From Leptodontidium sp. MPI-SDFR-AT-0119 (lineage: Eukaryota; Ascomycota; Leotiomycetes; Helotiales; Leptodontidiaceae), in contig JAHLEZ010000022.1 of assembly GCA_020726505.1 (NCBI GenBank), positions 434,001 through 498,000 of the forward strand: a stretch of 64,000 nucleotides of DNA, written 5' to 3'. Within the stretch, counting starts at the first letter, position 1; each line of letters starts with the position of its first letter. The notes beneath the pieces were generated by a model. The model was given only the letters and a program-made list of their open reading frames with translations, was not told where the DNA came from and searched no databases. Of this stretch, positions 23,171 through 34,042 are shown piece after piece. The translations under genes and the position numbers were made by a program.

Positions 23171-23285
23171 TTGAGTTACGTATTACGGCATAATTATACT
23201 TTTTTATTTTTATATATTATATTTAGATTATAGTTATAATAGTAAAGAAGTTATAAAACAGAAAGTAGAAGTTGTTCGTATTTAG

Positions 23286-23480
23286 GGGACACGTTCTTAA
23301 GCTGCCACTTCGGGGTTATAAAGCCGCTCCGACGCGCAAGAAAGACGACAATATGAGGGACATGTTCCTAAGCTACTACTTTTAGGTTATAAAGCCGCTC
23401 TAACGCACCCGCAAGTAAATAAAACACTAGGGTAATGTTCTTAAACTGCGACTTACAGGTTACAAAGCCCCTTTTACTTA
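23286..23480 (+). repeat. Three diverged direct repeats, period about 72 bp
   Basis: Three copies (from about 23286, 23358 and 23431) of a unit containing TGTTCYTAARCT, a short variable stretch, GGTTATAAAGCC and CTC. They lie in the copia tail between the end of RNase H and the GC-richer antisense region. Confidence 0.55.
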
Positions 23481-24430
23481 TAAGGGAAGGAGTAAGAGGT
23501 TTACTAACCGCCGAGCGGCTTTAGCTAATACGTTAACCTCCGCGAGAGTAAAGGCGCGGGCGGCGGAGCGCGTTACGACGGCGGCGACTGACGGTCTACT
23601 AACACTAGTAGTAGCACTAGTACTAACACTAGTAGAGCCGGAGGCAGCCTTAACGCTAAGAACAAGGCGAGGGGGGGGCATAGTAGACTCTCTGCGAGGA
23701 GTAGCTATAATAAGGTTAGACGTCGTCTTAAATTAATAAGGGAGAACTTATAAGCAAGAGAACCAGCGACTAACTTATTTTCCTCTTCCTCCTCCTCTAA
23801 CGCAGCCTTAATAGCGGCTTAATAAGCGGTGAGGCGCTATAAGTTAGAGTTAGCTTAAGTTATTATAATACCTCGCGACTACTATAAATATATACGCGAG
23901 AACTCTCTAGGAGAGCTCTGGCTACTAAGTAGCCGGCGAAGAGGGCCGCGGCGTGGCGGGGGGCGGGGGCGTAGTTAGCCTTGTTATTTTTATAATAACA
24001 AAAACACTATACTGACGACGCCTCGTCGCGGCATAGTTCGCCCGGCTCTCCCTGTATATTACTACGAATGTAGTGGGAGCAGGGGACAACACGAGCAGCC
24101 CTAGCCACGGCGAGACGCCGAGGGGTTAGTAGTAGTTGTTATAGTAGTGGGGGTAGTAGTAGCGTGGAGGGGCGGCGGGCGGCTTATAAAACTAATATTA
24201 GTATATATTTAACTCTCGATTTAAGGCTTCCGCAGCCTTAAAACAATATTATAACTCTTAAATTAATAATTAGAAAGGAAGGGAGCTTAATACTTACACG
24301 CTTTCTTACTGCGCGAGCAGCGGCGGCGTTAGCGGCGAAGGCGGCGCGGCCGGCACGAGACTTCCTGGCTATATTTACTGATTTTGCGTAGAAGTTGCGT
24401 AAAGAGGAAAGAACGTTCGGAAGGACTTAC
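23478..24430 (-). other. GC-richer tail of the copia element with antisense open frames
   Basis: This segment stands out from the decayed surroundings by its high GC content and CG-rich runs. On the minus strand there is a 67-codon frame at 23478-23681 (Ser/Thr/Ala/Val-rich, with AARAFTLAEVNVLAKAARR). A second open reading at about 24430-24240 contains KSVNIARKSRAGRAAF. I recognise neither. They could be exons of an antisense gene carried by the element or chance frames in GC-rich sequence. It is inside the copia LTRs. Confidence 0.35.
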
Positions 24431-24579
24431 TTAAGTATATATACTATTACCTCTAGCGTCGACATCTTAGCGATATTTGTCTTTTGTATTACTTAGCTAC
24501 TATTATTATTGTTTAAGCTATTATTAAGCACTATTTACGTTCGCTTACTACTCTTATTGTCGTTTAAGCGAAGGGGGTG

Positions 24580-24744
24580 TGTCGTACACTAGGACTACTA
24601 AGGCTTACGGTAGTCGCTAGAACTAACCAAAAGCTGCTTATATAACTAGATCTCTAGAGCTCCCGTATAGCTAGGGAGCTACCCCTTTACTTTACAATTC
24701 AAGACTTTCAAACTACCTGAAGCTCCTCCCTACAGTGCTCGACA
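24580..24744 (+). repeat. Copia 3' LTR
   Basis: 165 bp, from TGTCGTACAC to GCTCGACA, followed by the duplicated TAGTA. It has more CpA-to-TpA changes than the 5' copy. Confidence 0.93.
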
Positions 24745-24749
24745 TAGTA

Positions 24750-26217
24750 TCTAAAATATAAAGGGATAGAGTAAACGAAGTACGAGATAAATGTCACTTA
24801 CTAGTAAATATATAGTTAATATAGTTTTATTCGGATTTAATATTTATAGAATGTACTTTGTTTTATTTAAAGTAGAGTAAGTTAGTGACTACCGTAACGA
24901 TGTTTAACCTACTTAACATATGCGATATTTTCCTCTTATTGGCGGACGAGAGACTGCTTGTAGAGTTATTAAGTTCTTTTATTAACATTTAACGTTATAT
25001 AGAAGATACTATAAGATAATATAAAGAAAACTTTTATATATCCGCTTAAAACAAGAAAATTAGTTTCCTTAGCTAAGTCGTTTATTAAATTTCTAAAATT
25101 GACTTTGGCTTATTTAATAGAAACTACTCCTTTTCTTAGCCGTCTATACTAATTATTTTAATAGTATTTATAAGCTACCCCTCTATAATAATTACTTGGC
25201 TTGAGATAACTTGCCCGACTTCTTTATAAGAAAGACTTAAGACTAAACTTATAGATATTTTCTTGATATCTCTATCGTTAAGGATATAATCGTAATTAGG
25301 CTTACTATCTTAGTTTAATTCAATATAGTAACCGTCACAGACAATTAATAAGTCTATTAATCGCTTAGTCCCTTTTAGTAACTTATTCTTATACTTGATT
25401 TTAATGAAAAGGGCGTTAAAGGACCCGTGAATTCCCTTACTTATAATTAATCCCTGTTAGTCTCTCTTTTCTTTAAAAGCGTAATTAACATAAGAGACGT
25501 TGATTTTCCCGTTAGTTTTAGACCTTATACTTTCGTGTGTCTTAGAGTCGAGCTATAATAGTCTAAGGCTATCTTGCGTCAAATTATTTAAGGCTAATTC
25601 AAAGAGTAGAAGCTGTTATAATAGTACTAAAGAAAGTATCTTAGTGTGTATAGACAATTTTGAGATTTCTCAAACTCAGCTTATTTACTAGAATCTTCCT
25701 TTGGCTTTAGTCTACTAATGAGTTCATTTTATTAGTATCGATTAGCCTAGTGCTGAAATGTTTACCTAGGATGTCTGAAGCTTATGTATTAATATTCTAA
25801 AAATAAAGGGGGTTATAAGAGGCATCTCCTTAAGGATAAATATACTTTAGGGTCTAAAAACGGCTCACATTAATCTTCTTATTATTAAAAATTGTCGGCT
25901 TAATTTATACATACTTAATATAAAAACTTTACTACTTGTGTAATTTATATTAGTTATTTCTAATCAATTTCGTATTACGTAATGACTAAGTGTAGTAATA
26001 TATCTAGTGGACCCTAAAATAAGATCACATATTATATCTTAGGGATAGTCCAGAGAGCTAATCTTAGCTTTATAACATTTGCATAGAAGGGGCCGATTCT
26101 GGACTGTTTTGAATACTACTCTCCTCTTAAAATTATACATTATTATACTTACTACTATTATATTTATTAATCTTATTTCCTTTTTATACTCCCTCTTAAG
26201 TTTTAGCGCGCTATAAA
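24750..26217. other. Decayed sequence, content unidentified
   Basis: AT-rich DNA outside the copia element. Only a 63-codon frame at 25500-25691 is open, and it shows no family signature. No LTR or terminal repeat pair was found here. Confidence 0.4.
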
Positions 26218-27036
26218 ATGTCTATATCTTTAATCTCTCTAGCACTAGAGCTCGTTTATATAATAGTAAAAGAGTTACTTATTAAAAACGCCTGTGACTT
26301 ACTAGTAAGTTACAAAAAAAATCATAATAATAGTCAGTACGCCTTTACTAAGAAGTGTTTTTATATAATACTAGTTAATATCTCTCAAAGAAACTTACGT
26401 AAAGTCGACGATATTCTAGATAATGAATCCTGCTGCTTCCTCTAAAGAATTTTTATTAAATTAAATTAATAAGATAACCTTAGGGCTCTACCTTCTCTAA
26501 TCTAACTCACTTCGATTCTTGCTAAAGGCCTCTGAGCCTCTACTAAATGTGAAACTATTATTATATATAATGATTTAAGAAGAACTTCTCGGATTTTTTA
26601 TATAATACTTATAAACGTAATAGAGGCCTTAGAACGTATTTTATTATTTGAGGATATTAAGCCATTTAAGGTCTAAATACGTAACATATGCCTTAATAAT
26701 AGTCAAGAACTAGAGTACTATTGGAAATTTCTTAAACTAATAGAATCAGTGGACCTCAGATTCGAGAGTAAAACGACGGAACGCTTCTTAGTAACTCTTT
26801 TTAGAAAGACATTATCTCTCGTAACGAACCTTTAATTATTATCTTTAGTCGTTAACGGCGATAAGTTACTCTCTCTAAAAACAGTCAAGCGAATAATAAA
26901 GCGTATTAGGTCTAAGACGTTAGAAAGCTTAATTATTAATAGAATCTTTACTTCTAAAAGACAGCTTAAGGAGATCCTACGTCCCTTTAGAGCTTTTATA
27001 AAAAAAATTAACATTAAAATCAGTAACTTTTAATAA
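26218..27036 (+). pseudogene. RIP-decayed F-box-like gene relic, copy B
   Basis: It opens with ATG at 26218 and LALELVYIIVKELL, then VSYKKNHNNSQYAFTKKCF, clearly homologous to the minus-strand relic starting at 6469. After a 75-codon clean frame the same frame continues through TAG/TAA codons to about 27036. It shows leucine-rich text such as LSLVVNGDKLLSLKTVKR and LESLIINRI, suggesting a C-terminal LRR-like substrate-binding part after an N-terminal F-box. The overall size (about 270 codons) looks close to a whole gene. Function by analogy only: F-box proteins select SCF ubiquitin-ligase substrates. It is dead. Confidence 0.5.
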
Positions 27037-27099
27037 TATATCATTTGTTAGCTTTATTAGTCACATCTAAGACAACTTCTCCTTAGATTATATTTGTTT

Positions 27100-27375
27100 T
27101 AAAAATATCTAAGAAGATAATAATAGAAAAGAGTATAAGGTACTCGATCGAGTAAAACTTTATAAGGAGGACATACCAGGCGGCCTTCGTACGTTAACAA
27201 GTAACAAAAAGAATATAAATAAGATAGGCAATTAAGTAAAAAAAGGGAAGTTAAAAGGAAAAGAAAAATATGAAAAGAATAAAAATAAAGTTAAAGTTAA
27301 AAAAGGGAGAAAAGTAAATAAGGCTAAAGAGTAAAAAGAAGAAATAAAATAAAAGTTGAAAAAAAAGAAGTGAAG
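27100..27375 (+). other. Purine-rich (A/G) stretch
   Basis: Between about 27185 and 27370 the plus strand is almost pure A/G with scattered T, for example runs of AAAAAG and AAAGTTAAAG. It leads directly into the TTAGGG tract. No coding sequence seen. Confidence 0.6.
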
Positions 27376-27401
27376 GGGGTTAAGGTTAGGGTTAGGGTTA
27401 A
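27376..27401 (+). repeat. Interstitial telomere-type repeat (TTAGGG)
   Basis: The core GGTTAGGGTTAGGGTTA (27384-27400) is preceded by GGGGGTTAA, giving two exact and one or two imperfect units of TTAGGG, the fungal telomere repeat. It is internal to the window, at the end of a purine-rich stretch and inside RIP-decayed DNA. Confidence 0.75.
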
Positions 27402-29095
27402 GACGATTTGGGATTATTTACTATCGGTAGCCAGCCATATGACTATGAGGTTAATAAGAACGGTAACAAGTTAAGAGAATAGTAATAAAAGCCTTGTGTT
27501 AACTTTATTATATTAAGTAAGGATAGTTCGTACTTAGAGTTTTTTTAAAAAGCTCAAGGAGAGAGAAGACATTATAATAACTACTCAAGAGTTATGTCCG
27601 TTCTAGATCGTAGATAACTCTTATAGCCTCTATAACGTAACACGTGTACATATTATAAATAATAATAAGGATTTAGAAATCACAAAGTAAAAGTATTACA
27701 AAAGCGTTTATTTTAATAATAATAAGTCATTCCTTATATTAAAGTACTTTCTGGCGATAAAGTAAGGAAGGCTAATATTCTTTAATATTACTGTGAGTAA
27801 ATAGGGGGTTTAATTAGACGTCTTAAACGTCATCGAGGAAGTTATTAGTAGCCTTAACCGACCTCTTATGTCTTAAACAGATAAATAATAAGATTAATAT
27901 TCACAAGATCCTATAAAACTACACGTCTTAAGTTATTATAGGCTAAAGGTAATATTACTTAAAGGAAAGGCTTAAAGAAATGTTAGCTTAACCCCTTCTA
28001 AAATTATTCCTTTTTACTTTAATAATAATTCTTAAGTCTAAGCTAATTTTAGATTTTATATACTTAGTAGCCACACGACTTGTCTATATCTAGCCTCGTT
28101 ACGAATATACTATTAAGATCGGCCGCCTGTTTAGTTTTAGCTTCTACAGGCATCTTAAAAAGGCGCTGTAAGTAATCTAAGTTCACGTCTATAAATTACT
28201 TATTTTAAGAGTAGCCGATTATAGCTCCCTTTAATAAGGAAGTCTTATAAACTGACTTTAAAATAGGCGGCGTCTAATTTAAGCTTACTCTAGATTTGGA
28301 TTATATAAATCGTTATTTACTAGTTAAGGAGCCGCGCCTCTCGGCTCGAATACAGGAGTCGTAAAACAGCGAGCGTTTTTAGTCGTATTAAGGAATAAAG
28401 CTTGAGCTTAAGAAGGGCTATAATAATATGCCTTATCTTTAAAGGCGAGGAATTTGAGAGGTTTAATAGAAAAGGAGAGAGCTCTCACAGAGCTTCTTAA
28501 AGTTTATATATTACTTGTGATATATATAGAGTATAAACTTAGAAGGCTAACGACTCGTCGTATTCTTATTGTGATCCCTGTCGTATTCGGCTAAAAGTGC
28601 CGAAAACCGCTATAAAATTTGCCTTATTAAGGCCTAATAAGCCGTAATCAAATAATAAGGCTAAGGCGCAATTGAGATTTTCGTTCTTAACTACTCAAAA
28701 ACCGACAATAGCACTACTTAAAGAGTAGCCGCAATAAACGACGTCATAACTTTAATTACAAGAAGGGGCTTAAAAGAGGTTACTTTAATAAGTCTAATCT
28801 ATTTATCTTATTTATTATTAACTTTAAATACCTTAAGTCAAACGTAAAACCTTCTTAATATTAATTACACATTTCACTCGTTTAAAGTATACGCTGCACG
28901 TAATATCGCCTATTATGTTTATAAGAAACTTAATATAGTCTATTTCGTAATTCCTCGATAATTAATACTAACTATAAATCCTAGACTATTACCCTTGCCT
29001 TAGAAAACTTAAGCTGTTTATTATTTAGCTTAATACGTAAAGGTTTAAATCGCAAGAGTAATAATGTCTCTGCTCGATTAAATACCTTAGTAATA
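27402..29095. other. Decayed sequence, content unidentified
   Basis: AT-rich DNA with protein-like text in one plus frame at about 27590-27880 (containing VDNSYSLYNVTRVHI and LFFNITVSK-like words between stops) and near 28080-28400. I cannot assign a family to either. The second part may belong to the upstream region of the vWA relic. Confidence 0.3.
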
Positions 29096-29099
29096 GGCT

Positions 29100-29960
29100 A
29101 AGAAACTTAAGCTCCTCTCATAAACTCCTCCCGCCCGGGCATAAATAAGCCTCCTTTAATATATACGTCTTCTTTAAATATTACCTTAAGTCTAACGCGC
29201 GGCGCTTTATTATTTAAGTTAGTAGCTCCTTCTTTGTTATTATACTCCCTTGTAACGCCCACGTCAATACTAGTCACCGTCTTAAGTAACAAAGACCCTT
29301 ACGCCTTCCTAACGACCTTTAATACTATTCTCCTTATCGACGATTTAAGCTCTATAGCCGGCCGTGGCTAGCGTGAAGTCTCGTAAGTATTAGCTATTAT
29401 TATATTTATCGTTTCTACCCACGATAACGACAGTTTAGATCTTTACTTTATGAACTATAAGTCTACTAATAGTAGCTCCCTAAATAAGGGTATTACTACT
29501 GGCGGGTATAAAGGGCTTAAGAGAGTTACTACCGTCACTGAAATCTTCGCGAGAGTCCGACTATAAGGCAGAACTCTTATTAGTATTAGAATCTATAATA
29601 TCTTAAAGCCGTATTTAATAAAGTTAAAGACTAAGATTACTATTAGTAAGGAGATAATGCCCGTTAATTTTATTATATTAATAGATAGTATTCCTTTAGA
29701 CGATATTAAATCGGTATTACTTTTAGTTACGAAAAAGCTTAATAAATTCGACGTACTATTATATTAAGTTAATATGTAGTTCTTCTAAGTCGGTAATAAA
29801 GAAAGTACTAAGGAGGCACTCGAGGAGCTTAACGACAAATTAAGCGAACTTGTCGAAGGTAAAGTTAGAGATATCGTTAATACTATTACTTAAATAAGCG
29901 GAAGTAACTAGAGCGAAAGTAAAGTTAGTTTAACGGGGAATAGAATCCTAAAAGTAATAA
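29100..29960 (+). pseudogene. RIP-decayed von Willebrand A-domain gene relic
   Basis: One plus-strand frame reads DPYAFLTTFNTILLIDDLSS near 29290-29350, followed by AGRG*REVS, LAIIIFIVSTHDNDSLDLYF, a NILKPYLIKL block, and PVNFIILIDSIPLDD near 29650-29700, then KEALEELNDKLSELVEGKVRDIV. This is the order of fungal vWA-domain proteins. The LIDD.SS element is the metal-ion-dependent adhesion site, whose usual form is DxSxS with a following T/D. In-frame TAG codons stand at probable Trp/Gln positions. The role of intact relatives is protein-protein binding through the vWA fold; specific function unknown. The N-terminal part before 29280 is Pro/Ser/Thr-rich linker-like and its start cannot be fixed. 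Confidence 0.6.
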
Positions 29961-31960
29961 GTAGATTTTTCAGAGCTATTCTCTGCCCGATATAGAATGT
30001 TTCGAGAGCTACAATTCCGAGACTTCTCTAAAAGTACTCTTTAAATAAATGTTAATTTAGAACTTCTATAAGTACTCGGCGTTATAGTTAAGAGACTTAA
30101 TCACAGACGGGCTAGCGGCGAGGTTAAAAGAACCGCTCACTCTTAATTCTTAATATTTATACTTAATACTGTTTTCTAATTCTTTATATATATTTAAATC
30201 TCTCTAACTAAGTGAGTTAGACCCACTTGTCGTGTAATAAGAATGTGGGCTCTTATTGCGCTTTCTACTGTCCTTTTCGCTAAATCCTTTACGTTAAAGT
30301 CGGCCCTTAAAGGGACTTAATATATAAGTAAAATTCTGTCTATATAATATAAAAGCAGAGAATAATAAACAAATTGTCGGCTAGGGACTTAATTAAGGTA
30401 ACACAACTTAATAATATAACTAGTTCCTAGTAAAGAGGGATATTAATAGGGATAGTAGAAGTAGTTGAGATATAACAGATCCCTTAACTTATATTATAAT
30501 ACTAGGGAGGTTAAAATAATACATCACATTCTAATATCTAATGTCTTATAATATTATTTTTTTCAAAGGGATATTATTATTAGAATTATTATATATAGAG
30601 CTCTTAGTACTAATAATAATTTTACTATTCCGTTTAATAGCTAATTTCGCGACATTATTAATAATAAGTCGCCTTCCTTTAAGGCCACTTTAGGATATCT
30701 TAAATCTATTTACGTATCTTAATCCCTGCCTACCGACAGTTTTCGCTCTAACTACCCTCCCCTAATATATTACAAAATTTTTGTTTTATATTATAAAAGA
30801 GCCTAACGATAGAAAAGCGTAGCCTATTAAATAAGAAGCAAGCTTGGGCATTAGGCAGGTAGCCTTATAAGGATTTGACTAATCACAGCCGTGTTATAGC
30901 CTCTCCTTTAGAGGGAAATTCCTTGGGCTAAATTAGACGAGTGCCATAGCCACAAACAAATCACCTTTGTTTATATACGTACGTAGATAAAAGCTAGAAC
31001 ATAAGTAGGAAGGGGATCTTTAGTTATACTAAGACAAGAAACGATTTATTTTTTAAAAGAATAGGACTTCTTTGAACTTTACTAACTGGGGCGTCAAAGC
31101 TTAAGTAGTAATAACTTATTAGTCGAGAATCGATTAATTTATTAAAGAAAGATAGAGAATATAACTATATATAAAACGGGATAAAGGAGTACTAGAACGA
31201 CGAAGAGTGCCTTTAAGTGATCTTATATGTAATATAACTTCAATTTAAGCTCTTTCCTACTATATAGGTCGTAATGAGATCCTTATATATATTAGCCTTA
31301 TTAACTCAGCTATTATTATCTTCTGGATATCCTTTCCACTTGACCTAGTATTAAGTAATTATCTTCTTACGTCTCCCTCGACTAACTGGGACAACTTAAT
31401 TATTTATAACTCGCTTAACTTCAAACTGGTTATCCTCGGGGTTTATAGTAGATGGCCTAGTTTCTTAAATAGCTTTTTCGTTAAGCTACTAAGATTTTAA
31501 GTCCTAATAAAAAGTAAGTATACCTTTTATAAAGCCGTTACTAGGATTACTGTGGGCTCTACTAATATATATATCGGGTAGCTCTTCGTGATTTAGAATA
31601 TTTTGTAGATTTAGTTTGTAATAAGTAAATAGTATAAAGATTAAATAAGTAGTCTCGAGTTACTTAGATTTAATAAGTCGCCGATAAACACAAAATCTTT
31701 ATTAAAGTATTTACGCCTTCCTTTCTTAGTAGCTATATCTTTATATATTAGAACATTAGTTAACTCCCCTAATAGCTTCTCCTCGAGTAAAGTGTCTCTA
31801 ATAGTCGAAAGGTCTAGCTAATTACTATTGTCTACTAAAGTAATAAAAGCTCTTATATTTAGTCAGACTCAAGCCTCCGAAATATTAGTGTTATTAATAT
31901 ATACTCGGAGCTATAGTAATATATATAAGAGACTCACTAGCCTCTAAGGCTTGAGACTCT
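29961..31960. other. Decayed sequence, content unidentified
   Basis: Two kilobases of AT-rich DNA without a readable relic. The plus-strand vWA frame fades out near 29960, and the recombinase relic ends at its right side on the other strand. No repeats with matching ends were seen. Confidence 0.4.
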
Positions 31961-33381
31961 TCGTCGAAGTCTGTAAGGTCCTCTACTTCGATTACATTAT
32001 ATTTTAACGCTATATTATATAAGTTAAAAGACTCTGTCATGGAGTTCGATTTACAGGAGGTAATAATAAAGCTTTAACGTAGTAATAAGCGAATTGTGTT
32101 GTCTCTAATAAGTGTGGCGGTATCTAGCATAAAAAGAAGGAGTAAGTTAATATTACTATTAACGTTATTGGGAATTTGTGGCACTAGTATATAAGTCGCG
32201 CTCTTATATGCGTCTATTATTAGAGTTGAAGCCCTTAAATTAAGTGAAGGCGGCGTTAATGGAGCTGTCGAAGGAGTAGTTGATAGCGTACTTGAAGGAG
32301 GAGAACGAATAGCTACTGGATTCGAGGTATTAGGGCCCTTTCGACACCACTGTTCCGCCGTCTAATATACAAATTTATATACTGGTTTAGAGTATTCTCT
32401 AATATCCGTGTCTGGTTCGCGCTTAATAACGCTTCTAACCCTTTTAGTTTTAGGGCAATTAGCGTCCACTTTATTTAGGGGTCGAGATTTCTTCGCTCTC
32501 TTGACGAATTCAGTACTATAATTGTTCTGAAGGTGAAATTTCACTTGTTGTGCTGATACGAAAACGTCGGGATAGTGTGACCTTAAAACTAGGCATTTAG
32601 GTAATATGCCCTTATGTAGACTTCTAATATATTTTTCGAAGATTCTAAAGTAGTCGGAAATATGATCTCTTTATTTAACTTTATTATAGAACTAATATAT
32701 TCGTTTAGTAGCCGAAAGCGTTATATTGTCTAGATAGAAGGGACATATGCTAGGCGAAGTTAAGGTCCCGCCGTAGAAGAGCGGATTACACTGAGCTAGT
32801 AGGGGTTTATAGCCGTCTAAGTGAACTTGGTAATAGTTCTTTTACTAGTCTTTTCTTATAACTTATTTACTATAAAAGAAGCACAATTCTGCAAATCCAC
32901 AAGTAGCTCTAAGGCTCTTTCTATAGTAGCCATAGATATACCTCTATCTCTAGGCAGCCGGCTTACTATTTAAAAATATAACATTAGTACTTTATATTAT
33001 ACGAACTCTAAAAAGGTTTTAAGGAGTATACGAACCTATTTATCTTCCTCTTAGACTCTATTAGTAAGTAAAGGCACTTCTTTAGTTCTAAGCTAAGACG
33101 AACCGCTACTTTAGTTTCTTATTAATAAAGCGAGATTATATTACGAAGAACTACTCGGCCTTCTTTATTACAAATAGGAGTGACAATAAACAAGTTAGAT
33201 GTTAGGCGGTCGCGTTTTAGTATTAAGGTGCGGACACGGGAAAATATAGTCTAGTGATATCCGATTAAGTTATTTTCGCCTTCGTTAAAAGGAATTCTAC
33301 TCGGCTAGAGTTTCCGACACTTGTGAAGCTCTTTAGCAATAAGCTTTCTTTTCTTTGTACGTAACTCCTTTCGTCGATCTG

Positions 33382-33543
33382 TGTTGGAAATCATGTGATC
33401 CAAGAATCACGTGGATGCCGAAGGCTCTAGAAGCCTTGATTTGTCAACACATGGAAAGCTCTCGAAGCTTTCCCTCATGTATATAAACCTACTCTCACTC
33501 TGCCTTTAGAAGAGTGAGGCATGCAAATAGTCAAAATCTGACA
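33382..33543. mobile_element. Solo LTR, 162 bp, copia-type ends
   Basis: Starts TGTTGGAAATC and ends AATCTGACA, with the 5-bp target duplication ATCTG on both sides (33377-33381, 33544-33548). It contains a TATA-type ATGTATATAAACC near 33477. The composition is much less decayed than its surroundings. Deleting it with one TSD copy joins DDSAVTD to RRKELRT in the recombinase relic, confirming the borders. Confidence 0.8.
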
Positions 33544-33740
33544 ATCTGTGACAGCCGAGTCGTCCCTAGGATCTAGAGACAGAGCTTCTAGCTCCTGTTT
33601 AATAGTAGTAAACTTTAGGCTACTTTTAAGCTCATGCTGTTTTTCTACCGAGAGAGACTGCCAAAGTTTAAGATTACGACATAAGGTCATGGACTGAAAT
33701 CTGTCGTTAATAATACTATATAACTTATCGCCGAAGTAAC

Positions 33741-34042
33741 TGTTACGGCTGGCAAGAGGTTGATACGGCGAGTTGACTCTAGCTGTGTATTTGGGCCTCT
33801 AGCTACGCTCAGAATCGAGAAGAAAAGACAAGGAGGAAAGGAGAGCTCTCCGCAAGGGAGAGCTCGAGTATAAATACACGAAGGACCCTCCTAATAGGGC
33901 CTAGCGTAGTCGGGGGCCATTCACATCCGCATGTCGCATGCTCGCCACCAAGTCTTCCCTATTAGGCTTAGCGCCATCGCATAGCCAGCGATGCTACGAG
34001 CCTGTGTCGGTTAGAATACGAGGCGCATCGTAGGTCGTAACA
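33741..34042. mobile_element. Solo LTR, 302 bp, gypsy-type ends
   Basis: Starts TGTTACGGC and ends GGTCGTAACA, with the target duplication GTAAC at 33736-33740 and 34043-34047. It has a TATA-type GTATAAATAC near 33871. It is base-balanced and essentially free of RIP-like change. It lies in the recombinase relic and is probably the outcome of LTR-LTR recombination of a full element. Confidence 0.85.

Larger units (their letters stand above)
8989..24744 (+). mobile_element. Ty1/copia LTR retrotransposon, decayed, split by a nested gypsy element
   Basis: Two 165-bp LTRs (8989-9153 and 24580-24744) both begin TGTCG and end CGACA. They are flanked by the perfect 5-bp target duplication TAGTA (8984-8988 and 24745-24749). 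A purine tract (AAGGGGGTG) abuts the 3' LTR. Between them the order is gag, protease, integrase, reverse transcriptase, RNase H, which is the copia order. The RNase H is interrupted by the gypsy element 14375-22709. Without that insert the element is about 7.4 kb, long for copia because of a 1.4-kb tail after RNase H. All frames carry RIP stops, so it cannot move. LTR differences are almost all transitions, with more CpA-to-TpA change in the 3' copy. Confidence 0.93.

Noticed and set aside
33544..33703. Longer solo LTR ending at a third ATCTG (33699-33703)
   Set aside because: The sequence 33549-33698 reads as in-frame recombinase text on the minus strand (SVEKQHELKSS, DPRDDSAVTD), so it is host sequence, not LTR.
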